Source: an uncultured bacterium (GTDB lineage: Bacteria > Cyanobacteriota > Vampirovibrionia > Gastranaerophilales > Gastranaerophilaceae). From it: a DNA stretch of 64,000 bases. How positions within the stretch are numbered: the first letter of the stretch is position 1; each line of letters begins with the position of its first letter. This document shows positions 9,344 to 15,932 of this stretch, in pieces. The notes beneath the pieces are model-generated. The model had not been told where the DNA came from, did not search any database, and saw nothing but the letters and a program-made list of their open reading frames with translations. Location: assembly GCA_949284715.1 (NCBI GenBank), contig CASDWH010000042.1, positions 1 to 64,000 on the forward strand. Direction: 5' to 3'. Made by a program: the position numbers and the translations under genes.

Positions 9344-9883
9344 TTACAAATAAAAATTCCTATAGACCTTATCGATATCTTCTTGTTCGATGCCGATGTA
9401 GCGGAGTGTTACTGATGGTGAGGAATGGTTGAAGATTTTTTGCAGGAGTACTATATCATTATATTTTTTATAATGATGATACCCGAATGTCTTTCTCAAC
9501 GTATGTGTTCCAATTCTTTCCTTCGCCCCAACAGCTTGTGCTGCCTTATTCAAAATTCTATACGCCTGTGCTCTATCAAGCCTGCAATGTTTTTGTGTAT
9601 AAAAAAGCGGTTGCTTACTCGGAAATCCTTCTACAAATAAATCAATCTCCTCTTTCAAAAACCTATTAAGCGGAAATTTCTTATACTTATTCGTCTTTTT
9701 CTCTCTAATTTCAATATAATCTCTGCCTTTTACATCTCCAACATCAAGCGATAATATATCAGATATTCTGAGTCCCGTATTTATCCCAAAACTAAAAAGC
9801 AGTGCATCTCTTGGCTTTTTAGCCAAATATTTTTTAATCTTTTGGATATCTTCTAGCTTTTTTATAGGTTGTACTACATTCAT
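9344..9883 (-). CDS. Tyrosine recombinase, catalytic domain only (179 aa)
   Basis: This site-specific recombinase of the integrase/Xer family has its catalytic set in order: Arg in NTGLRISDIL (about residue 38), a Lys in the KTNKYKKF beta hairpin, HTLRK (HxxR), the late HSSPSVTLRY block and the nucleophile Tyr in LRYIGI (about residue 162). At 179 residues it lacks the N-terminal core-binding domain of normal integrases, which are around 300 or more residues. The ORF begins with a clean M-N-V-V-Q and has no upstream remnant, so it looks like a native short form rather than a truncation. It runs convergent to the defence operon and probably moves, or moved, this island. Confidence 0.88.
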   Translation of the reverse strand: MNVVQPIKKLEDIQKIKKYLAKKPRDALLFSFGINTGLRISDILSLDVGDVKGRDYIEIREKKTNKYKKFPLNRFLKEEIDLFVEGFPSKQPLFYTQKHCRLDRAQAYRILNKAAQAVGAKERIGTHTLRKTFGYHHYKKYNDIVLLQKIFNHSSPSVTLRYIGIEQEDIDKVYRNFYL

Positions 9884-9989
9884 TTTTAAACTCGCTTAAT
9901 CACAGACAATGATTGCTTCCTTCCTATAAAAAGTAAAGTCTAATGACACAAAATTTAAACACTGTTTAAACGACATTTAATCAGCGTTC

Positions 9990-10005
9990 AAAAAGTGTTC
10001 AAAAA
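9990..10005. repeat. Right copy of inverted repeat flanking the defence block
   Basis: AAAAAGTGTTCAAAAA here is the exact reverse complement of bases 107-122. It lies about 107 bases upstream of the recombinase start, in a gene-free stretch (9884-10184) that also contains short TTTAAAC-type palindromes (9955-9980), a terminator hairpin and the hipBA promoter. Confidence 0.45.
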
Positions 10006-10077
10006 TTTCGGCAACATTCAAAATATACTTCCGCCTGCAAAAAAATCCGTTCACCCCTACCCACATATATTTACCCC

Positions 10078-10110
10078 AAAATACAACACAACTTCATTTT
10101 GTTGTATTTT
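10078..10110. terminator. Bidirectional terminator-like hairpin
   Basis: An 11-bp perfect stem (AAAATACAACA pairing with TGTTGTATTTT, 10078-10088 and 10100-10110) encloses an 11-base loop. A and T runs form its outer ends, so it could work on either strand. It sits between the recombinase promoter and hipBA and would insulate the toxin-antitoxin genes. Confidence 0.55.
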
Positions 10111-10128
10111 TCGATTTATTAAATATTG

Positions 10129-10185
10129 GATAATATATTATCTAAATATTGACTTTTTACTAAATTTAGTATAATATATTATCTA
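10129..10185 (+). promoter_or_regulatory. hipBA promoter with paired operator repeats
   Basis: The 15-base sequence ATAATATATTATCTA occurs twice, at 10130-10144 and 10171-10185, 41 bases apart (about four helical turns). Each copy contains the palindrome ATAATATATTAT; the first extends to a 14-base palindrome at 10129-10142. A -35 box TTGACT (10149-10154) and -10 TATAAT (10170-10175) lie between and over them. The second copy covers the -10 box and the start codon, so binding by the antitoxin would block transcription. The short 15-base spacer suggests a weak promoter. Confidence 0.7.
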
Positions 10186-10463
10186 TGAATGGCTTTTTAT
10201 TTAATCCCAAAACTCCTAATGATATTGCAAAAGAATTGGTTGAGAAAATTAAGCATCATAGAAAAAAGCTTAAAATTTCTCAGACTCAACTTGCATCAAA
10301 ATCCGGTGTTAGTCTTGGTTCTATTAAAAGATTTGAATCTAAGTATGAAATTTCTCTGAATTCTTTTATAAAAATCCTAATCGCTCTTAATTTAGAGAGG
10401 GATTTGGAAAATTTATTCACCCAAAAAAATTACAACTCAATTGATGAGGTTATAAATGGATAA
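10185..10463 (+). CDS. hipB: HipB-type antitoxin, HTH_XRE family
   Basis: This 92-residue protein has a helix-turn-helix of the XRE/Cro class at about residues 20-75. SQTQLASKSGVSLGSIKRFE forms the turn and recognition helix. It is the DNA-binding antitoxin partner of HipA, encoded directly downstream with an 8-base overlap, and by analogy with HipB it should neutralise the kinase and repress its own promoter. The ATG lies only nine bases after the -10 box with no Shine-Dalgarno, so the message is probably leaderless. Confidence 0.85.
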   Translation: MNGFLFNPKTPNDIAKELVEKIKHHRKKLKISQTQLASKSGVSLGSIKRFESKYEISLNSFIKILIALNLERDLENLFTQKNYNSIDEVING

Positions 10464-11559
10464 CTATAAATATTTAAAAGTTTTTTATAATGATATTTTA
10501 GTTGGCACTTTAGCTAAAACTCCTGATAGAGTTGTTGCTTTTGAATATGATTCTGATTGGTTGAATAACGGATTTAGCATTTCACCTTTTAGTTTGCCGC
10601 TTATCAAGAAAGTTTTTATTCCAAAATATGATCCATTTGGCGGTTTATTTGGAGTTTTTAACGACAGTTTGCCTGATGGTTGGGGGAGGCTACTTGTTGA
10701 CAGATTGTTTTTGAAAAATAAAATTAATCCTAATGAAATAGATAACCTCAATCGACTTGCTGTTGTCCAAGAATGTGGTATGGGGGCTTTGACTTACAAG
10801 CCTGAGCATAAGTTTGAATTAGAAAATAGTATTCAAGATTATGATATTCTTGCTCAGGAGTGTTCAAAGATATTAGAATCGCAAAATTCAGATAATTTGG
10901 ATGAACTTTTTATCTTAGGAGGCTCATCCGGTGGTGCAAGACCAAAGATTTTGACATCGATTGACAACGAGGACTGGATTATTAAATTCCCATCATCCTC
11001 TGATCCTAAAAATATTGGTGAAAAAGAATATCAATATTCATTATGTGCAAAAGATTGCGGAATAAATATGACAGAAACAAGACTTTTCCCATCAAAAATA
11101 TGTTCAGGATATTTTGGGATAAAAAGGTTTGACCGTAAAAACGCTAAAAAAGTTCATATGGTATCAGTTAGCGGACTTTTAGAGACAAGTCATAGACTTC
11201 CTAATCTTGATTACAATACATTGATGAAATTAACACTTGAACTAACAAGAAATTATCAGGATATTGAACAATTATTCAAGCTAATGTGCTTTAATGTTTT
11301 TGCACACAACAGAGATGACCATTCAAAGAATTTTTCTTTTCTTTTTAATGATACAAAAAAAGAATGGCACATATCTCCTGCGTACGATTTAACTTACAGT
11401 TTTTCATTTAATGGGGAACATGCGACAACAATTAATGGCGAGGGCAAAAATCCGACTTTAGACGATATTCTAGCCGTGGCAAAAAATATAGGACTCAAGG
11501 AAAAATTTGCAAAAGATATTGCATCAGATATTCAAGAAAAGTGCTCGAAATTATTTTAA
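10456..11559 (+). CDS. hipA: HipA-family serine/threonine kinase toxin
   Basis: HipA toxins phosphorylate targets such as glutamyl-tRNA synthetase and stop growth. This 367-residue protein is full length for a short HipA. The N-terminal coupling domain has FGVFNDSLPDGWGR (about residues 61-74), then the GGSSGGARPK phosphate-binding loop (about 153-162). The catalytic loop NVFAHNRDDHSKN (about 279-291) carries the Asp base and metal-binding Asn, and SPAYDLTYS stands in for the DFG motif. All key residues are present, so the toxin should be active. It overlaps the antitoxin gene by 8 bases. Location next to the defence block and recombinase marks it as part of the accessory region. Confidence 0.9.
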   Translation: MDNYKYLKVFYNDILVGTLAKTPDRVVAFEYDSDWLNNGFSISPFSLPLIKKVFIPKYDPFGGLFGVFNDSLPDGWGRLLVDRLFLKNKINPNEIDNLNRLAVVQECGMGALTYKPEHKFELENSIQDYDILAQECSKILESQNSDNLDELFILGGSSGGARPKILTSIDNEDWIIKFPSSSDPKNIGEKEYQYSLCAKDCGINMTETRLFPSKICSGYFGIKRFDRKNAKKVHMVSVSGLLETSHRLPNLDYNTLMKLTLELTRNYQDIEQLFKLMCFNVFAHNRDDHSKNFSFLFNDTKKEWHISPAYDLTYSFSFNGEHATTINGEGKNPTLDDILAVAKNIGLKEKFAKDIASDIQEKCSKLF

Positions 11560-11666
11560 TTAATCTCATCTTTTTGCCTATTTAATCTTTAAATAGAAGC
11601 TTCTTTAAATTAATAATAGGTTTCTGGGACATTGAGACGAGGAAAATTGAATAAAAAATCAAACAG

Positions 11667-11690
11667 ACAGCCGATTTGAGGCTGTTTTTT
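11667..11690 (+). terminator. Intrinsic terminator after hipA
   Basis: ACAGCC (11667-11672) and GGCTGT (11680-11685) form a 6-bp GC-rich stem with a 7-base loop, followed at once by a run of T. It lies about 110 bases past the hipA stop and points the same way. Confidence 0.75.
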
Positions 11691-11731
11691 AGTATTGAGA
11701 TGTATGGGTCTTTTCGTCTTGGATTATTCGG

Positions 11732-11762
11732 GGTGTCGGGAAGTTCTCAGCTTCCCGACACC
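11732..11762. repeat. Intergenic perfect hairpin (REP-like)
   Basis: A perfect 12-bp inverted repeat (GGTGTCGGGAAG and CTTCCCGACACC) encloses a 7-base loop. It is GC-rich in an AT-rich setting and has no T-run after it, so it is not a normal terminator. It lies in the 509-base gene-free stretch between hipA and the chloramphenicol acetyltransferase gene, which otherwise holds only the terminator above and the element at 11860. Confidence 0.5.
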
Positions 11763-11859
11763 TTACGGGCTTGCTCGTTAAGCCTCGCATCGCCCTACCG
11801 AAAATCCGCTTGCACTCAAGTACTCATTTTTTACGCTCTTTTGCACTAATTTTCTGTCA

Positions 11860-11878
11860 CCCTGAATTTATTTCAGGG
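11860..11878. repeat. CCCTGAA...TTCAGGG intergenic palindrome
   Basis: CCCTGAA and TTCAGGG form a 7-bp hairpin with a 5-base loop, embedded in GTCACCCTGAA... and ...CAGGGTCT. Short palindromes of this kind are scattered between genes in many bacterial genomes. Only one copy is visible here, so its repeat nature in this genome is inferred. Confidence 0.4.
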
Positions 11879-12068
11879 TCTATCCTGCTCACAAAGCCTA
11901 TTTTAGCCCAGTGCAATTAAGTGCAAAAAAGTGCAATTTTATTTTTGCTTGCAAATTGAGATACCCCAAATTATTAATGAGATTGGGATTTTGTAAACTT
12001 TGTATAAAACTGTGCATAACTAACTTTTATATTGTAAAATCTAATATTATAAAATAAGGATAAATTTA

Positions 12069-12707
12069 ATGAAATTTGAAATAAAAGATAAAAATTGGAA
12101 AAGATATAATTTATTTTGGCATTATATTAATAATTTGCGTAATGTTCTTAGTGTGACATGTGATATTGATATAACTAAATTTCTACCTTATATAAAATCT
12201 AAAGGTTACAGGTTTTATCCTTCTTTTATGTGGACAGTATGTAAAATTATCAATACCCATGAAGAATTCAGATTAGGCTGGGATGAAAATAATCAAGTTG
12301 GTGTGTATGATGTAATTCATCCATATTTTGCACATTTTTTCAAGGAAGATGAAATGTGTGCGTTATTCGTTGCTGAATACAATGAAAATTTAGAAATTTT
12401 TCATAATAACTTTGTGAATATTATTGATAAATACAAAGATTGTAGAGCTTTTGATTTTAAAAATGTTCCTCCAAATGTTTTTAATGTTTCCTGTTTACCT
12501 TGGATAAATTATAAAAATTTTGATATTCACGTTTTTGATGAGGGAAAATATTTAGCTCCAGTAATTACCTGGGGAAAATATGTTGAGAAAAACGACAGAA
12601 TAACACTTCCATTTTCATTTAATATCCATCATGCTGCTGCCGATGGTTATCACCTTTCAAGATTTTTCATTGAATTGCAAGAATTACTAAATTCTTTTGA
12701 AGACTAA
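12069..12707 (+). CDS. cat: Type A chloramphenicol O-acetyltransferase
   Basis: The enzyme would transfer acetyl from acetyl-CoA to chloramphenicol and inactivate it. The 212-residue length matches type A CATs, which act as trimers in the cytoplasm. The decisive motif is FNIHHAAADGYHLSRFF near the C-terminus, with the catalytic His and structural Asp (HHxxxDG). The N-terminal FWHYINNLRNVLSVTCDIDIT and central LPWINYKNFDIH blocks also fit the family. A ribosome site (AAGGA) lies 9 bases upstream. It stands alone in the accessory region, with no integron or insertion sequence beside it. It could be a true resistance gene or an acetyltransferase homologue acting on another substrate. Confidence 0.85.
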   Translation: MKFEIKDKNWKRYNLFWHYINNLRNVLSVTCDIDITKFLPYIKSKGYRFYPSFMWTVCKIINTHEEFRLGWDENNQVGVYDVIHPYFAHFFKEDEMCALFVAEYNENLEIFHNNFVNIIDKYKDCRAFDFKNVPPNVFNVSCLPWINYKNFDIHVFDEGKYLAPVITWGKYVEKNDRITLPFSFNIHHAAADGYHLSRFFIELQELLNSFED

Positions 12708-12777
12708 TTTATAGAATTAAAGTTTTTATATAAAATATCTATCTTATTGAGCTTTTAATCTTTTATCAAAAGTTCTT

Positions 12778-13735
12778 TTATATTTCCATTTCTTTAGGGT
12801 TGCTTTCTGCTATCAGTAAGGTCAATGCAAACAGTGTACCGTTATCAATAGTCGGTTTATCATTTTTGTATAACATATTATTTCTATCAAGAAAATATAA
12901 AAAGCAGCTTGCAGCAATTCTTTTGTTGCCATCAGAGAATGAAGGGTTCTTTGTTATCAGATACAAAAGCATTGCAGCTTTTTCTTCTAGTGTCGGATAA
13001 AGTTCTTCCCCGTCAAAGGTTTGATATATCTGGTTCACAGAACTTTCAAAAGAATTGTCTTTGGGATTTGCAAAAAAATCTGAGGCAAACTCGGATTTCA
13101 TATTGTCTATAACCTGCAAAAATTCTTATGTAGGAATCCGTACAGCCTCTTTCTTGGTTAGTCCTTTTTTATCAAGAGTTTTATGTTCAAAGTTATCAAG
13201 CAAATCCAGACCTTTAGCAAAATTTTCAAGTAAATTGGCAACATCTTGAGCCTTTTTAACGGTGTCAATTTGATTATTCAAACTTCTTGAAAGCAGACGG
13301 ACTCTTGTTTTAAGGGCTTCTATTTTACTTTTTTGCGATTGTAAAAGTTTTTCATTAACAGCATAGCCTTTAGTCAGATAGTTTCTTAGAACATTTGTTG
13401 CCCAAATTCTAAATTGTGTGGCTTTTTTAGAGTTTATTCTGTAGCCTACTGCAATAATCATGTCTAGATTGTAATAAGCTGTTTCTCTTAAGACATCTCT
13501 GTTACCTTCTTTTTGAACTATTTCCAAAATGGAAATAGTTGAACTCTTTTGGAGTTCTTCTTCTCTGTAACATATTATTTATATGCTTATTTATTGCAGG
13601 AGTTTTAACACCAAAAAGTTCCGCCATGGCTTTTTGTGTCAGCCAGATTGTGTCTTGTTCCAGCTTAACATCAAGAGATACTGAACAATCAGCACTTGTA
13701 TAGATTACAATTTCACCTTTATTCAAGTTTTCCAC
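12778..13735 (-). pseudogene. RhuM-Fic family protein, broken by a frameshift and a stop codon
   Basis: Three ORF pieces together make one RhuM-Fic protein of about 315 residues. The N-terminus starts at GTG 13735 behind AAGGAG and covers EIVIYTSADCS, TIWLTQKAMAELFGV and INKHINNM. A one-base shift in a GAAGAAGAA run near 13555-13562 then moves the frame to EEELQKSSTISILE and on through YYNLDMIIAVGYR. After VRIPT an in-frame TAA at 13126-13128 interrupts the frame; behind it the Fic/Doc part continues with FSDGNKRIAAS (the Fic catalytic loop, first His replaced: NPSFSDGNKR) and ALTLLIAESNPKE. Fic domains transfer AMP or similar groups to proteins and often act as toxins. Two lesions mean the gene is dead unless sequencing errors are responsible. 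Confidence 0.85.
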
Positions 13736-13994
13736 TAAATAAACTCCTTTGTTATGTAATGATATTAACACAAAAATGCAGCTGGATTTACGCACATCCA
13801 GCCCCCCAGAGCAAGTCGCGTGTTATTTGTAATGAGGGCAGTTTGGCGTAAACGCCCAGGTTAGGTTCTTGACGTGGCTGTTTTAGACGTAAGAATAAAG
13901 TTTTGTTACAAGGTTTTGTAAAAAGATAATAAGTGGTATTTTATAAGTATTACAATAATCTTTATACTATAATTTAATAATAAGGAATGAATGT

Positions 13995-14459
13995 ATGAAA
14001 AAACTATTATTTATCTTTATTATATATTTTATGTTACACCTACAATCTTGTGCTGCTACTTGGGTTCAAGTTGGAGATGAGGTATATATTGATAAGGATA
14101 GTATAGAATATTATATTAATGACTTTGGCGAAACTCAGTTTGATAAAAAAATATATTGGATGAAATCAATAAATATTGACAATACTTATCAGCAAATAGA
14201 GGAAGGGATTGGAAAGAAAATTTCATATATTTTGGCGCAAAGGATTGTTGATATTGCACAAAAAAAAGTTGCCGTTAAGTCTTGTGTTTTTTATGACGAA
14301 AATGGTAACTCTGTATTTAATTTTACAAATAGGGATTATGCATTAAACTGGGATACTATCGTTCCAAATAGTAATGGCGAATTTTACTTTGAACTAATTA
14401 AAAATCCAAGATATTTAAAAAGAATGTATAAAAAGCAACAACTTAGAATAAACAAATAA
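13995..14459 (+). CDS. Secreted or lipoprotein of unknown function, surface-adhesin-E-like
   Basis: This 154-residue protein begins with a clear signal peptide (KKLLFIFIIYFMLHLQSCAA). The Cys in LQSC could serve as a lipobox, making it a lipoprotein. The mature part, with TWVQVGDEVYIDKDSIEYY, KKIYWMKSIN and a Tyr/Trp-rich tail, has the pattern of small periplasmic proteins related to surface-adhesin protein E; I hold that only loosely. A -10-like TATAAT at 13968-13973 and a ribosome site AAGGA precede it. No operon partner is obvious. Confidence 0.6.
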   Translation: MKKLLFIFIIYFMLHLQSCAATWVQVGDEVYIDKDSIEYYINDFGETQFDKKIYWMKSINIDNTYQQIEEGIGKKISYILAQRIVDIAQKKVAVKSCVFYDENGNSVFNFTNRDYALNWDTIVPNSNGEFYFELIKNPRYLKRMYKKQQLRINK

Positions 14460-14473
14460 AAGTATTATTCCAA

Positions 14474-14614
14474 TTGTTAAAGCTTTTTGGCTTATTTGCT
14501 GCAAGTAAAAGGCTTCGGGATATAAAATGGAAACAATGGCTTTTAATCATCTGGGCAATACCATATCTCGGTTTATGTATAGGTTTGCCGCTGCTTGTCA
14601 TAAAAAGTAAATAG
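14474..14614 (+). CDS. Possible small membrane peptide (46 aa, TTG start)
   Basis: An open frame of 47 codons reads LLKLFGLFAASKRLRD..WLLIIWAIPYLGLCIGLPLLVIKSK, with one good membrane helix at its C-terminal half. It lacks ATG, GTG and a clear ribosome site; the only start is TTG. It may be a real small membrane peptide or the tail of a decayed gene. Confidence 0.25.
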   Translation: MLKLFGLFAASKRLRDIKWKQWLLIIWAIPYLGLCIGLPLLVIKSK

Positions 14615-14700
14615 CTGGCGGTGTATTGTATAATTCCAACTTATCCTGTTTGCATTCACTGTCCGTTTGTAGTAGTATAGATGAATAATGAGGTGGGCAT

Positions 14701-14811
14701 ATGGAATTCTTTAGAGAAAATAAAAAGGTTATTATCGGGATTATTATAATATCATTTTTGCTATGGACATTTGGCGTTGGTATTTTAATGTTATTTAGCC
14801 TGGGACAGTAA
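14701..14811 (+). CDS. Small single-pass membrane protein (36 aa)
   Basis: The frame encodes MEFFRENKKVIIGIIIIS.. with a single membrane helix of about 25 hydrophobic residues and a short tail ending SLGQ. GAGGTGG sits about 8 bases before the ATG, which supports real translation. It ends 5 bases before the LytM peptidase gene, so it is probably the first gene of the 14.7-19.4 kb envelope operon. The N-terminus resembles the membrane anchor of SurA-type chaperones, but no chaperone domain follows. Confidence 0.6.
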   Translation: MEFFRENKKVIIGIIIISFLLWTFGVGILMLFSLGQ

Positions 14812-14816
14812 TATAT

Positions 14817-15929
14817 ATGAAAAAAGTCCTGTTGATTTTTATGTTAATAGTAATGTTTTTATCTGCCGGCGGATACGGTGCATCCGCGTGGGCAACGCAG
14901 GACATTGCACACAAACACAGGCAGACAAAGGAAAAAATCCGTAAATTAAAATGGCTTGAAAATATTGAAACAAGTAAGTTATATAAAAATCAGCAGAAGC
15001 TTGAAAGCGCAAAAAATACACTTCAAACATCCAAAAGCCAGCTTGTTACAACTCAGAACGAACTTGCCGGATTGGAGGTAAAATTATTTAAGGCTGTTAA
15101 CGAATATAAAGAATTAAATGATACATTACAAACCCATATAAGAAATGTTTATAAGGTAAAACGCAGAGCTATATGCGAATTGTTATTAAATGCCGGAAAT
15201 ATAAATGTACTTGTTGATCGTTTGTATTTTCAAAAGATTATTTTGAAAAAAGATTTTGAGCAGATGACTGAGGCAAAGAAAAAGGCGCATGAAATTGCTG
15301 TTTTAAAGGCTACAATTGAACTTCGCAAACGTAACCTGGAGCAGCAAAAGCGTACCGCAGAAAGCCAGCAGATTTATATTCAGAGTGCAATAGATAGAAA
15401 TGAAGCAATGATAAATAAACTGCGTACAGACAGGGCTTATTATGAAAAAACGGAACGGGAACTTGCAAGGCAGTCTGCAAGTATTGGTTCATATATTAAC
15501 AGAACAGGAAGTTCTGATGTAAAAGTTGCATCAGGATTTATAAAGCCAATAGGCGGCCCGATAACATCACCATTTGGAACACGTGTTCACCCGATATTTA
15601 AAAGTAAATCTTTCCATTCCGGGATTGATATCGGCGGGCCTAATTTGGGAGCCATAAGAGCATCAAATGCCGGCAAAGTAATATATTCCGGCTGGTATGG
15701 CGGGTATGGTAAAGTGGTTATACTGGAACACGGGATAGTTAACGGTAAACCAATGACTACGTTGTATGCACATATGAATACAATAAAGGTTAGTAACGGA
15801 CAATATGTACAAAAAGGTCAGGTGATCGGGCTAGAAGGTACAACCGGTTATAGTACAGGCCCTCACTGCCACTTTGAGGTGCGTGTAAACGGGCAGCCGA
15901 ATAATCCGGTTAATTATATAGGAAGGTAA
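14817..15929 (+). CDS. M23 (LytM) family peptidoglycan peptidase with coiled coil
   Basis: This 370-residue exported protein has the layout of EnvC/NlpD-like murein hydrolase factors. A signal peptide (residues 1-26) is followed by a long coiled coil (about 35-220) and a C-terminal LytM domain (about 240-370). The zinc ligands are intact: HPIFKSKSFHSGID (His and Asp of HxxxxxxxHxGxD type), YAHMN and HCHFEVRVNG (HxH). It may therefore be a real endopeptidase rather than a mere amidase activator. It would act on peptidoglycan in the periplasm, for instance in cell separation. It lies 5 bases after a small membrane protein gene and 3 bases before the LptD-like gene. Confidence 0.88.
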   Translation: MKKVLLIFMLIVMFLSAGGYGASAWATQDIAHKHRQTKEKIRKLKWLENIETSKLYKNQQKLESAKNTLQTSKSQLVTTQNELAGLEVKLFKAVNEYKELNDTLQTHIRNVYKVKRRAICELLLNAGNINVLVDRLYFQKIILKKDFEQMTEAKKKAHEIAVLKATIELRKRNLEQQKRTAESQQIYIQSAIDRNEAMINKLRTDRAYYEKTERELARQSASIGSYINRTGSSDVKVASGFIKPIGGPITSPFGTRVHPIFKSKSFHSGIDIGGPNLGAIRASNAGKVIYSGWYGGYGKVVILEHGIVNGKPMTTLYAHMNTIKVSNGQYVQKGQVIGLEGTTGYSTGPHCHFEVRVNGQPNNPVNYIGR

Positions 15930-15932
15930 TAG

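Noticed and set aside
9344-13735. Prophage remnant
   Set aside because: Apart from the short recombinase there are no structural, lysis or replication phage genes, so a genomic island is a simpler reading.
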